Assembly (NCBI GenBank): GCA_003135855.1
Contig: PNBD01000024.1
Location: forward strand, 1-38,228
DNA: 38,228 nucleotides
Reading direction: 5' to 3'
Origin: Deltaproteobacteria bacterium
Lineage (GTDB): Bacteria; Desulfobacterota; Binatia; Binatales; Binataceae
Positions 8,235 through 15,029 of this stretch are shown one piece after another. The notes beneath the pieces were generated by a model that was not told the origin of the DNA, ran no database searches, and worked only from the letters and a program-made list of their open reading frames with translations. Position 1 is the stretch's first letter. Each line of letters begins with the position of its first letter. The position numbers and the translations under genes were made by a program.

Positions 8235-9269
8235 TCAGTTCTTTTCCTTGAGCGCGCGCAGGCTCTCAGTGTACGGCGGATAGGCGACGCCGCGTTCGGT
8301 GATGATTGCCGTCACCAACTCGGCCGGGGTCACATCGAAGGCCGGATTGAAGGTATGCACGCCCTTCGGAGCAATCTGCTTGCCGCCGAATTCCGTGAGC
8401 TCCCTCCCCGCGCGTTCCTCAATCGGGATCGAAGCGCCGTTCGGGCAATTCAGATCGATCGAAGATAGCGGTGCCGCGACATAAAACGGCACGCCATGAC
8501 GGCGCGCCATGACCGCCAGCGGATACGTGCCAATTTTGTTGGCGACATCGCCGTTGGCTGCGGTCCGATCGGTGCCGACGACCACGCAATCAATCTTCTT
8601 CTGCGCGAGCACGGTCGCCGCCATGTTGTCGGCAATCACGGTCACCGGAATGTGATCCTTGCGCAGTTCCCAGGCGGTCAGCCGCGAGCCTTGCAGGAAT
8701 GGACGAGTCTCGTCGGCGAACACTTCGATTATTTTTCCGGCGTCGCGCGCGGCGCGCACCACGCCGAGCGCGGTGCCATATCCCGCAGTCGCGAGCGCAC
8801 CGGCGTTGCAGTGCGTCAGGATCGTCGCGGGATTGCCGACCAGCGCCGCGCCGAATTGTCCGAGCGATCGATTCACCGCCAAATCTTCATCGTAGATCGC
8901 GATTGCTTCCGCGCGCATCGCGCCAAACAACTCGTCTTCTCCGAGCGCCAGATTGGCTTCGAGCACGCGGCCCATCCGATCGACCGCCCACGCGAGGTTT
9001 ACCGCAGTCGGCCGTGTGGCTTTGAGCGTTTTCGCAACCAGTTCGAATCGCTTCCTGGCCCGTTCGTGCGCGGTGCCACGAATACCCAGCGCGACGCCCA
9101 TCGCCGCCGCCACGCCGATCGCCGGCGCTCCGCGAATCACCATCGTGCGGATCGCTTCGGCGACGCCGCGATAATCGCGATACGTCCGAAACACTTCCCG
9201 CGCTGGAAGTAGACGCTGATCAATCATGCGGACGGTATTCGCCCGCCATTCAATCGTTTTTACGGTCAC
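8235..9269 (-). CDS. mtnA: S-methyl-5-thioribose-1-phosphate isomerase
   Basis: MtnA converts methylthioribose-1-phosphate to methylthioribulose-1-phosphate in the methionine salvage pathway. The 344-residue protein is full length. The catalytic Cys is in LTHCNAGALATAGYGTALG (near residue 155) and the catalytic Asp in VGTDRTAANGDVANKIGTY (near 235), both exactly as in eIF2B-like isomerases. The C-terminal FNPAFDVTPAELVTAIITE is also diagnostic. The start is the GTG at 9269 with GGGAAG just upstream; that GTG overlaps the TGA of a 43-codon frame in the GTGA arrangement. No other salvage genes (mtnK, mtnB, mtnD) are visible in the window. Assignment is secure. Confidence 0.96.
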   Translation of the reverse strand: MTVKTIEWRANTVRMIDQRLLPAREVFRTYRDYRGVAEAIRTMVIRGAPAIGVAAAMGVALGIRGTAHERARKRFELVAKTLKATRPTAVNLAWAVDRMGRVLEANLALGEDELFGAMRAEAIAIYDEDLAVNRSLGQFGAALVGNPATILTHCNAGALATAGYGTALGVVRAARDAGKIIEVFADETRPFLQGSRLTAWELRKDHIPVTVIADNMAATVLAQKKIDCVVVGTDRTAANGDVANKIGTYPLAVMARRHGVPFYVAAPLSSIDLNCPNGASIPIEERAGRELTEFGGKQIAPKGVHTFNPAFDVTPAELVTAIITERGVAYPPYTESLRALKEKN

Positions 9270-9397
9270 GTCTTCCCGCTTTTCAAATGAGTGTTCGGAA
9301 CCCAGAGATTATCCAGATCTAATCTTGTCCGATAGACATCTTGATTTTGCGGAAGACCGTAATGAACAAGCAGCGTGGCGAACAAGTCGCCAGCCAC
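9266..9397 (-). pseudogene. Short possible gene or gene remnant coupled to mtnA
   Basis: A 43-codon frame from GTG 9397 ends in a TGA that overlaps the mtnA start codon (GTGA). Its peptide looks protein-like rather than random (GDLFATLLVHYGLPQNQDVY, then RTRLDLDNLWVPNTH), unlike the other frames here. Directly upstream, in the next frame over, lies another plausible piece (ADREIEKWLA) ahead of which there is a stop, so the two may be one small gene split by a frameshift. No good Shine-Dalgarno precedes the GTG. I do not recognise the family. It could equally be a genuine short leader cistron coupled to mtnA. Confidence 0.35.
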
Positions 9398-9454
9398 TTT
9401 TCGATTTCACGATCGGCTTGGAAGACGATTAGCTACTGTGCCGATCCGCCGCGA

Positions 9455-9835
9455 TCAGCCTTTCTCGTAAACGCCGCGCGCTCTGCGCTTCGCCATGCCG
9501 GCGTCGATCCATCGTGTGATCGCCGCGAAAATTTCCGAAGGGCGCTTGCCCTTGAGCCCGCGCACGTCGCGCACGTCCGAGGCTTTGAATTGCCTTGGCA
9601 ATTGCGCGAGCACGCTCTTCCAGTTGACTCGCCCCCGCGAACCAGCGGAGATTCCCGCGGCCGCGCCGTTGGCCCGTCCGATCAGGGAGTCCAGCCGCGC
9701 TTCCTCGCCCTTGAGACGATTCAGTTCAGATTCCTTGGTGCGTATTTCCTTGCGCAGATTTACCAGCAGAGTTCGGGCTTGTCTTTGAACTTGCTCGAAA
9801 GCGGATGAGTTTCCACCTGCGCTCTTTCGTGGCAT
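9455..9835 (-). CDS. Uncharacterised protein: coiled coil plus winged-helix-like C-terminus
   Basis: Small basic protein of 126 residues. Residues about 12-52 are heptad-like and charged (QARTLLVNLRKEIRTKE and onward), predicting a coiled coil. A Gly/Ala/Ser linker follows, then a C-terminal module beginning VNWKSVLAQLPRQFKASDV and ending RWIDAGMAKRRARGVYEK, which resembles a winged helix and is rich in Arg and Lys, so DNA binding is a fair guess. GGAG lies seven bases before the ATG at 9835, a good start. I know similar uncharacterised proteins only from soil bacteria. It lies downstream of the SDR gene with a 160-base gap and has no evident operon partner. Confidence 0.75.
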   Translation of the reverse strand: MPRKSAGGNSSAFEQVQRQARTLLVNLRKEIRTKESELNRLKGEEARLDSLIGRANGAAAGISAGSRGRVNWKSVLAQLPRQFKASDVRDVRGLKGKRPSEIFAAITRWIDAGMAKRRARGVYEKG

Positions 9836-9995
9836 GTGTAGTCTCCTTCGGCAATGGTTAGTGAATAATTGCGCCTAACCTACACAATTAGTATCTCTAC
9901 TACAAGTATGCCCACTCTCGTGATTATCTACATTTGGCGAGTGGGTATAGCGCGTAGTCCACTGATCGCGACGACTGAGTTATCTAGTTCAACCC

Positions 9996-10754
9996 TCAAG
10001 GCACTACTACAGATCCGCCACTGATACTGACCACTTCACCGGTAATATAGGATGACATGTCACTAGCCAGAAACAGGGCGAGATTAGCTACATCGCGCGG
10101 TTCACCCAGTCGTCCCAAGGGATTGCGCTTCTTCGCGGCCTCAAACATTCCCGCCGGATATATGCGTTCCAGGAATTCATTGTATATAACGCCGGGCGCG
10201 ATTGCGTTTACGCGAATACCTTTTCCCGCCACTTCCGCCGATGCCGCTCGCGTCAGTCCCATCACTCCTGCCTTGGCCGCACAGTAAGGCGCTTCACCGT
10301 CGCCGGCGGCGATCCATCCGGCCGCCGATGCCATATTCACTATTGCGCCTTTACCCAGTTTCATCATGTGAGGCAGTACCGCTCGAATCATCCAGAATGT
10401 TCCGCGAAGACAAATGTTCAAAACCAGATCCCAGGTTTCATCCTTGCACTCCCAGATCGGTTCGAGCTTGTTGATGCCGGCGTTGTTAAACAGGATGTCG
10501 ATGCGTCCGAACCGGGCGACTGCCTGAGTCACGGCGCCCTCGATCTGCGCGCGCTGCAGCACATCGACCGGGATCCCCAGCACCTCGCGTTTGAACTGTG
10601 TGCTTAGTTCCGCCGCAACTTCGATCGTCCGGCGCGGATGCGCGTCGGTTACCACGACCTCGGCTCCTTCTTCGAGAAACCGGGTCGCCACTGCGCGTCC
10701 GATGCCCGCACCTGCGGCAGCCGTCACGATCGCTACTTTGCCTTCGAGCAACAT
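9996..10754 (-). CDS. Short-chain dehydrogenase/reductase (SDR)
   Basis: Classical SDR oxidoreductase, NAD(P)-dependent, about 252 residues. The Rossmann start is AIVTAAAGAGIGRAVA, a Gly-rich loop with Ala where many members have Gly. NNAG is present, and the catalytic set is Ser in NMASAAGW and the YCAAKAG pair of Tyr and Lys. The end SYITGEVVSISGG is typical. Asp in VVVTDAHP at the end of the second strand suggests NAD over NADP. Start ATG 10754 has AGGAGG eight bases upstream; the in-frame GTG at 10763 would overlap that site. Substrate is unknown; it could be a 3-oxoacyl or hydroxysteroid dehydrogenase. It is divergent from the RRM gene across a 440-base gap. Confidence 0.93.
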   Translation of the reverse strand: MLLEGKVAIVTAAAGAGIGRAVATRFLEEGAEVVVTDAHPRRTIEVAAELSTQFKREVLGIPVDVLQRAQIEGAVTQAVARFGRIDILFNNAGINKLEPIWECKDETWDLVLNICLRGTFWMIRAVLPHMMKLGKGAIVNMASAAGWIAAGDGEAPYCAAKAGVMGLTRAASAEVAGKGIRVNAIAPGVIYNEFLERIYPAGMFEAAKKRNPLGRLGEPRDVANLALFLASDMSSYITGEVVSISGGSVVVP

Positions 10755-11194
10755 ATGTCGCACCTCCTCTGAGTTGAGTTACCGTCGGAGCCCGCGCTTC
10801 AGGCTCTCAGCCTAGTGCATCCAACGAGAAGGTAAAGCGTGTGGAAAACTTTTAGTAGACTTTAATAAACGACATTAGAGAACTTATAGAGACTACGAGC
10901 TTTGGGCGCATCGGCGAGTAATCTTTTCGTCACAAAAGAAGGCCTCGGCAAAATCGATGGGCCGGTGCCGTGCGGCCTGTGCTGGAGGAGGAGAAAAATC
11001 TCGACCGGTTGGTGGAAAGCGCTATTGTTGAACGTGGCACGGTGCTATAAGCATGGCCGGAATTTGGATTAGATGCGCGCCGAAGAGGTTGCCCCGCAGC
11101 TTGAGTGTCTGTGTGACAAATCAGGCATCGGACTGCCAGTAGTTAGCGACAGTTTGCCCCGTGGGAATCCACTGCTGCGCGCCAGGAGAGGGTA
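10755..11194. other. Long intergenic region between SDR and RRM genes
   Basis: About 440 bases without a convincing gene. Its right part is the leader of the RRM gene and its left part the SDR promoter. A hairpin GGCCG/CGGCC with an eight-base loop sits at 10960-10977, followed at about 10983 by a free Shine-Dalgarno-like run GGAGGAGG. A short frame after it ends at a TAA near 11048 and is too weak to call. The left half (10840-10900) is notably AT-rich for this genome, as expected of promoters, but I cannot fix a -35/-10 pair. Confidence 0.5.
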
Positions 11195-11512
11195 ATGGGT
11201 CGCAGACTGTATGTTGGGAATCTGGCGTGGACGGTCACCGATCAGGACTTGCTCGACGTATTCTCCGAAGCGGGCAAGGTGGACAGTTCACAAGTCATCA
11301 TCGATCGCGCGACGAATCGCTCGCGGGGATTCGGGTTCGTCGAAATGGCGACTGACGACTCGGCCGAAGCTGCCATCAAAAAACTGAACGGCAGAGACAT
11401 CAAGGGCCGTCCGATACGGGTCAATGAAGCGCAGGCGCGCAGCGGCGGCGGTGGTGCCGGAGGCGGTGGAGGTGGAGGCGGGGGCGAACGACGCGGTGGA
11501 CGCGATCGCTAA
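11195..11512 (+). CDS. RNA-binding protein with one RRM and a glycine-rich tail
   Basis: Bacterial RRM protein of 105 residues, of the kind often linked to cold response and RNA chaperoning. RNP2 is LYVGNL at residues 5-10 and RNP1 is RGFGFVEM near residue 45, with the normal spacing of the beta-alpha-beta fold. The domain ends at about residue 86 and is followed by an Arg- and Gly-rich tail with a run of nine glycines, resembling the cyanobacterial Rbp proteins. AGGAG lies six bases before the ATG at 11195. The gene stands alone behind a long leader, which would suit post-transcriptional or cold control, though no known thermosensor is evident. Confidence 0.93.
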   Translation: MGRRLYVGNLAWTVTDQDLLDVFSEAGKVDSSQVIIDRATNRSRGFGFVEMATDDSAEAAIKKLNGRDIKGRPIRVNEAQARSGGGGAGGGGGGGGGERRGGRDR

Positions 11513-11538
11513 TTGATTTCGACTCTTTGTTGGCGCGG

Positions 11539-11559
11539 CGCGAGATCAAGGATCTCGCG
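11539..11559. terminator. Nine-base-pair hairpin after the RRM gene
   Basis: Perfect stem CGCGAGATC/GATCTCGCG with a three-base loop AAG, starting 27 bases after the RRM stop. There is no T-run after it, so it may act as an mRNA 3'-end stabiliser or as a Rho-independent terminator with a weak tail. Confidence 0.45.
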
Positions 11560-11692
11560 TCCTGGTCGCGTCGCTCGCATGAAACGATTGAACGTATGAC
11601 CCACGTTCGACACGCACCCTTCTGACCTGCTCATAATTCCCGGCTCGACAGATCTGATTTCGCGATCTTCGAGGTTGCGTTAGAGTCTCGTC

Positions 11693-12625
11693 ATGGAAAC
11701 GATTGAGATCAAAGCCGACACCGAACGTGCTTTGATCATCCCCGAAGCAGGATGCCAGTGCTTCAGCTACAAGGTCGGCGCACTCGAGCTGATTGCCGGA
11801 CCGGTGAGCGCGGATGCATGGCGCGCGCACCCTCATCGCGGCGGAATCCCGATCCTCTTTCCATGGCCTGGGCGCATCGCCAATGCTCAGTTCACATTCG
11901 ACGGTCGCGAATATCACGTGCCGGTGAACGAACCCGCGAGCGGGAACGCGATTCACGGCTTCGCTTGCGAGAAGGCTTTTCGAGTTCTGCGGCGTGGACC
12001 CTACTTCGTTAGTTCGATTCTCGATTCCACGGAGCATCCCGAACTTGAAGCCATTTGGCCGTGGCCGTTCGCGCTCGAAATCGACTACGAAGTCGGAAGC
12101 GGACTCAGGCTGCGTGCCCGAATCAAGAACACGGGGGCCACGGCGATGCCGTTCGGCTTCGGCGCGCATCCGTATTTTCACGCACCTCTCAGTGCGGCCG
12201 GACGCCGCGACGCGATGCTGGTGCAACTGGACGCTGATGCTCGATGGCGGCTCGATTCGCACCTGCTACCGACTGGAGCCACCGAGCCGCTCGAGGGCAG
12301 GTACGATTTGCGAGCGCCGCGTCAACTCGAATCGCTCACCTACGACGACGCGTTTCGGATGACGCCCTCGAGCGATGCGCAGAAGCCGCGTGCTCGATTG
12401 ATCGATCCGTCGGAAAAAATCGTGCTCGAGTTGCTTGCCGATCCTGCCTTTCGGGACTTCGTCGTGTATGCCCCCGGCGATAGTCCCGTAGTCGCGCTGG
12501 AGCCTTATACCTGCGCGCCCGACGCGTTTAATCTCGCGGCGCGAGGCGTCGATAGCGGCCTTCGCGAGCTTGCGCCGGGCGCAGCCTTCGAGGCCGGTTT
12601 CAAGATTCGGCTCAGCGCCCCTTGA
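11693..12625 (+). CDS. Aldose 1-epimerase family protein
   Basis: Galactose mutarotase-like protein of 310 residues that interconverts alpha and beta anomers of an aldose or hexose phosphate. The catalytic His is in FGFGAHPYFHAP (near residue 160) and the catalytic Glu in VVALEPYTCAPDAFN (near 270); GIPILFPWPGRIANA is the usual substrate-loop segment. The pattern is closer to the YeaD/LacX side of the superfamily than to GalM. No signal peptide. There are no sugar-catabolism neighbours. Its stop lies inside the 3' end of the converging crotonase gene: the two coding regions overlap by 14 bases tail to tail. Confidence 0.92.
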   Translation: METIEIKADTERALIIPEAGCQCFSYKVGALELIAGPVSADAWRAHPHRGGIPILFPWPGRIANAQFTFDGREYHVPVNEPASGNAIHGFACEKAFRVLRRGPYFVSSILDSTEHPELEAIWPWPFALEIDYEVGSGLRLRARIKNTGATAMPFGFGAHPYFHAPLSAAGRRDAMLVQLDADARWRLDSHLLPTGATEPLEGRYDLRAPRQLESLTYDDAFRMTPSSDAQKPRARLIDPSEKIVLELLADPAFRDFVVYAPGDSPVVALEPYTCAPDAFNLAARGVDSGLRELAPGAAFEAGFKIRLSAP

Positions 12626-13421
12626 AGCGCGGATCGCGCCGCTGCGCCAGTGCGCTCGCGCCTTCGCGGAAGTCCTCGGTCATCAGCAGCGAGCTTTGGG
12701 CAAGCACTTCGAGTTCCTGAAACGTCATCTTGTCGAGGCCGTAACCCTGATCGATGATACGTTTCGCGAGCCCGACCGCAATCGGCGCGTTGCGCGCCAT
12801 CTCACGCGCCAGTTCCTCGGCCGCCGCGATATGCGCACCGTCGGCGACGACGCGATTGACCAGTCCCATTCGCTCCGCGTCCTCAGCGCCGATCATGCGC
12901 GCCGTCATGATCAATTCTTTTGCGCGCGCGTAGCCAACCGTTCGCGTGAGACGCGTGGTGCCGCCAACATCAGGCACCAGCCCGATGCGCACTTCGGGCA
13001 TTCCGAGGCGCGATCCGGCCGCCGCGATGCGAGCATCGCAGGCGAGCGCGAGTTCCAGTCCGAGACCGCCGACGAAGCCATGCAGCGCGCCGATCACCGG
13101 CTTCTCGATACTCTCAAGCCGATTGAGCGAGGCTTGTGATTCGTGAACGAAGCGTCGAAAGCGCTGCATGTCCGGCCCGCCGCCGCTGGCGCCCTGCGCG
13201 CCGGTATCGTTGGTCAGCGAGGTGAAATCGATTCCGGCAGAAAACGCCTGACCCTCGCCGTAGATGATTATCGCGCGCACCTCGGGACGATCGAGTTCAT
13301 CGAGCGCTTGCGGAATAGCTCGTAGCATCGCCTGGTTGATTGCATTTCGCTTTTCGGGACGATTCAACCCGATGTATGCCAACTCGCCTTCGATTCTGAT
13401 TTTGAGTATTTCTTCCGCCAT
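12612..13421 (-). CDS. Enoyl-CoA hydratase/isomerase family protein
   Basis: Crotonase-fold enzyme of about 269 residues. The oxyanion-hole segment is AFSAGIDFTSL; GFVGGLGLELALACD carries the first catalytic Glu, and GMPEVRIGLVPDVGGTTRL carries the second Glu plus an Asp that in dienoyl-CoA isomerases is a third acid. So it could hydrate enoyl-CoA or isomerise 3,5-dienoyl-CoA; the SAGID motif leans toward the isomerase. Start ATG 13421 has GAGG six bases upstream; the longer frame to 13505 adds 28 unrelated residues. It likely serves fatty-acid or aromatic-ring beta-oxidation. It is divergent from the UspA gene, with a palindromic region between them. Confidence 0.9.
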   Translation of the reverse strand: MAEEILKIRIEGELAYIGLNRPEKRNAINQAMLRAIPQALDELDRPEVRAIIIYGEGQAFSAGIDFTSLTNDTGAQGASGGGPDMQRFRRFVHESQASLNRLESIEKPVIGALHGFVGGLGLELALACDARIAAAGSRLGMPEVRIGLVPDVGGTTRLTRTVGYARAKELIMTARMIGAEDAERMGLVNRVVADGAHIAAAEELAREMARNAPIAVGLAKRIIDQGYGLDKMTFQELEVLAQSSLLMTEDFREGASALAQRRDPRFKGR

Positions 13422-13457
13422 TGGAAACCTCACTCGTGAACGAATCATGGCACAGAA

Positions 13458-13487
13458 GCAAACCGGTTTGCAGGTCTGGTCAACCAG
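13458..13487. promoter_or_regulatory. Palindromic operator candidate between crotonase and uspA
   Basis: A perfect 14-base palindrome GCAAACCGGTTTGC (13458-13471) is followed by a second dyad CTGGT-CA-ACCAG (13476-13487). A plausible uspA promoter TTGCAG (13468-13473), 17 bases, GATAAG (13491-13496) overlaps both. This is what a TetR- or GntR-type operator looks like; no such regulator is encoded in the window. Confidence 0.4.
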
Positions 13488-13525
13488 GGTGATAAGATTG
13501 GACAAAGTCCCGCGGGAGGCGTTCG

Positions 13526-13966
13526 ATGATTCAGGATATCAAGAAAATCCTCGCGCCAATCGATTTCTCGGAGTTCTCGATGGACGCGCTGCGCGAAGCG
13601 ATGGAGTTGGCAAAAGACGTTGGCGCCGAGGTGCACATCGTGCACGTGGTCGCACCGCACTTCTCGCTGCTGGAGAAATCACGTGAACAGGTGCGAGAGA
13701 CGCTGATGCTCGACGAATCGGAGCAGGAACTCGCGCGCATCAAGAAGGAACAATTCGGCAACTCGAGCAATGTGATCACGTGCGCAGAGATTGGACCGCC
13801 GGTGGCCAAGCTCGTCGACTACGCGAAGGAACATCAGATCGATTTGATTGTCCTGTCCACCCATGGGCGAACCGGGCCGCAGCATATAATGATTGGCAGC
13901 GTCGCCGAGAAGCTCGCCAGACTCGCGCCCTGCTCGGTGCTGGTGTTCCGCCGGCGAAATCCGTAG
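13526..13966 (+). CDS. Universal stress protein (UspA family)
   Basis: Single-domain Usp of 146 residues. It begins with the usual strand KKILAPIDFSEFS and ends with the ATP-binding signature STHGRTGPQHIMIGSVAEKL, matching Gly-2x-Gly-9x-Gly-Ser, so it should be an ATP-binding member. PCSVLVFR closes the last strand. GGGAGG lies six bases before the ATG at 13526. Usp proteins respond to starvation and redox stress; the specific partner is unknown. It is followed 80 bases later by a SnoaL-like gene on the same strand, which may be co-transcribed. Confidence 0.94.
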   Translation: MIQDIKKILAPIDFSEFSMDALREAMELAKDVGAEVHIVHVVAPHFSLLEKSREQVRETLMLDESEQELARIKKEQFGNSSNVITCAEIGPPVAKLVDYAKEHQIDLIVLSTHGRTGPQHIMIGSVAEKLARLAPCSVLVFRRRNP

Positions 13967-14046
13967 CTGCTGTAGTCGCTCAGCTTGGCCGCGATGCAGG
14001 TAGAGCGCCCTTCTACCGAAACCGAACCATAGTGGAGATCACTCTG

Positions 14047-14445
14047 ATGAGCCTTGAGCAAAACAAAGAAACCGCACTCACGTTCCTGAAGAACTTCGAG
14101 CATCCCGACGCGAAGGCATTCGAGAAGCTGCTTACCGACGATTTCGAGTTTGAGATGATGGGCCGTTTGCCCGGAGTCTCACCCATGCGCGGCAAGGCCT
14201 TGTTCCTGAAATCGATGCCGGACACGCTGAAAGCGATGTTTCCGAAGGGCCTCAACCTGACCTTTCAAACCGTCGTCGCGGAAGGCCCGCACGTTGCCAT
14301 CCAGGCCGCATCGGACACCGTGGCTGGCAACGGCAAGAAGTATGCGAATCGCTATCACTTCTATTTCCTGTTCCAAGGCGACAAGATCGCGCAGGTTCGC
14401 GAATACAATGACGTGAATCATGTCCGCGAAGTCTTCATGAGCTGA
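14047..14445 (+). CDS. SnoaL-like / NTF2-fold protein
   Basis: Protein of 132 residues with the cone-shaped NTF2/SnoaL-like fold pattern: an N-terminal helix pair (NKETALTFLKNFEHPDAKAF), LLTDDFEFEMMG, a middle strand segment, and the closing KIAQVREYNDVNHVREVF. The terminal DxxHxxEVF-like ending is typical of polyketide-cyclase-like or limonene-epoxide-hydrolase-like members. GGAG lies nine bases before the ATG at 14047; the longer upstream frame overlaps uspA and is not used. Function cannot be assigned: members may be small-molecule isomerases or binding proteins. Just downstream lies a strongly structured non-coding region. Confidence 0.8.
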   Translation: MSLEQNKETALTFLKNFEHPDAKAFEKLLTDDFEFEMMGRLPGVSPMRGKALFLKSMPDTLKAMFPKGLNLTFQTVVAEGPHVAIQAASDTVAGNGKKYANRYHFYFLFQGDKIAQVREYNDVNHVREVFMS

Positions 14446-14525
14446 CGAGTCCGCTACGGACTAGTGCTGACCGACGAGCGGATACTGTTCAGTCAGTCGC
14501 GATCAAAATCCGTCGATTGGAAATA

Positions 14526-14706
14526 TCTGGAGCAACAGAAATTCGGGCCAGACAGATTGCTCCGTCCGGCCCATAGCCAACCGGGAAAAGGGGGGCAAAC
14601 CCCGGCCAGCAACCGTATTGTACGCAAGTGGCGTTCACTTGCAACAAGAATCTAAGCTAGAACCTTAGATCACTAGGCAATTGGCGCTACCGTCGAGACG
14701 TCGGTA
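14526..14706. ncRNA. Candidate structured RNA or cluster of hairpins with a pseudoknot
   Basis: This lies in the space between two convergent genes. A hairpin at 14545-14572 (GGGCC/GGCCC plus inner GAC/GTC) exposes a loop containing TTGCTCC (14557-14563), which is perfectly complementary to GGAGCAA at 14529-14535, giving a seven-pair pseudoknot. Then come CCGGG/CCCGG (14581-14605) around a G-run, GCAAGTG/CACTTGC (14624-14642), ATCTAAG/CTTAGAT (14650-14670) and TACCG/CGGTA (14688-14706). Every arm is perfect. It matches no riboswitch or ribozyme I know. It could be a small RNA, a 3'-UTR element, or a mobile repeat; the transcribed strand is unknown. Confidence 0.35.
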
Positions 14707-14708
14707 AC

Positions 14709-14975
14709 TTAGGTCCCTCCGCCAATCGCAGGGATGAAATGGACCTCGCTGTCTTCTCCGACGCGCTCCAGCACTCCGCCGGTCGCCATCTCACCATCGA
14801 TTGAAACCGCGACCGACGGCTTCAATTCATCGTGCTCGATCAGTTGATCGATGATTCCTGGAAAGCGCGTTCCGAGATTCCGGACAACTTCCCGGATTGT
14901 TCCTCCGGCGACATCGACGCGATCGATGCCATCGGTAAATTTGCGAAGCAAGGCCGGAATTATGACGGTCGCCAT
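14709..14975 (-). CDS. MoaD/ThiS-family sulfur-carrier protein
   Basis: Ubiquitin-like small sulfur carrier of 88 residues. It has the beta-grasp pattern with ALLRKF, VRNLGTRFPGI, and the acidic segment VGEDSEVHFIPAIGGG. MoaD provides sulfur for molybdopterin. Normal MoaD ends in a free Gly-Gly; here one Thr follows (GGGT), so either the tail is trimmed or it belongs to the branch of MoaD-like proteins with one extra residue. It lies 54 bases after the molybdenum hydroxylase large subunit, which binds that cofactor, so co-transcription is sensible. Other Moa genes are not in the window. Confidence 0.85.
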   Translation of the reverse strand: MATVIIPALLRKFTDGIDRVDVAGGTIREVVRNLGTRFPGIIDQLIEHDELKPSVAVSIDGEMATGGVLERVGEDSEVHFIPAIGGGT

Positions 14976-15029
14976 CTTTGAAAAACGAAGGGCCGGGCGA
15001 GGCCGCCCGGCCCACCGATCATTGAATCT

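Noticed and set aside
10918-11048. Short frame with an Arg- and Glu-rich end after GGAGGAGG
   Set aside because: The start is unclear and the peptide is too short and low in complexity to support a gene.
11030-11055. Sigma-54-like TGGCAC sequence before the RRM gene
   Set aside because: The GC element that must follow at the fixed spacing is absent.
11546-12262. 238-codon frame on the minus strand
   Set aside because: It is antisense to the aldose epimerase, Arg-rich, and shows no domain; a GC-rich shadow.
14581-14610. c-di-GMP riboswitch, suggested by GGCAAACC
   Set aside because: Only a short fragment of the GEMM pattern is present; the second tetraloop receptor segment and the downstream helix are missing.
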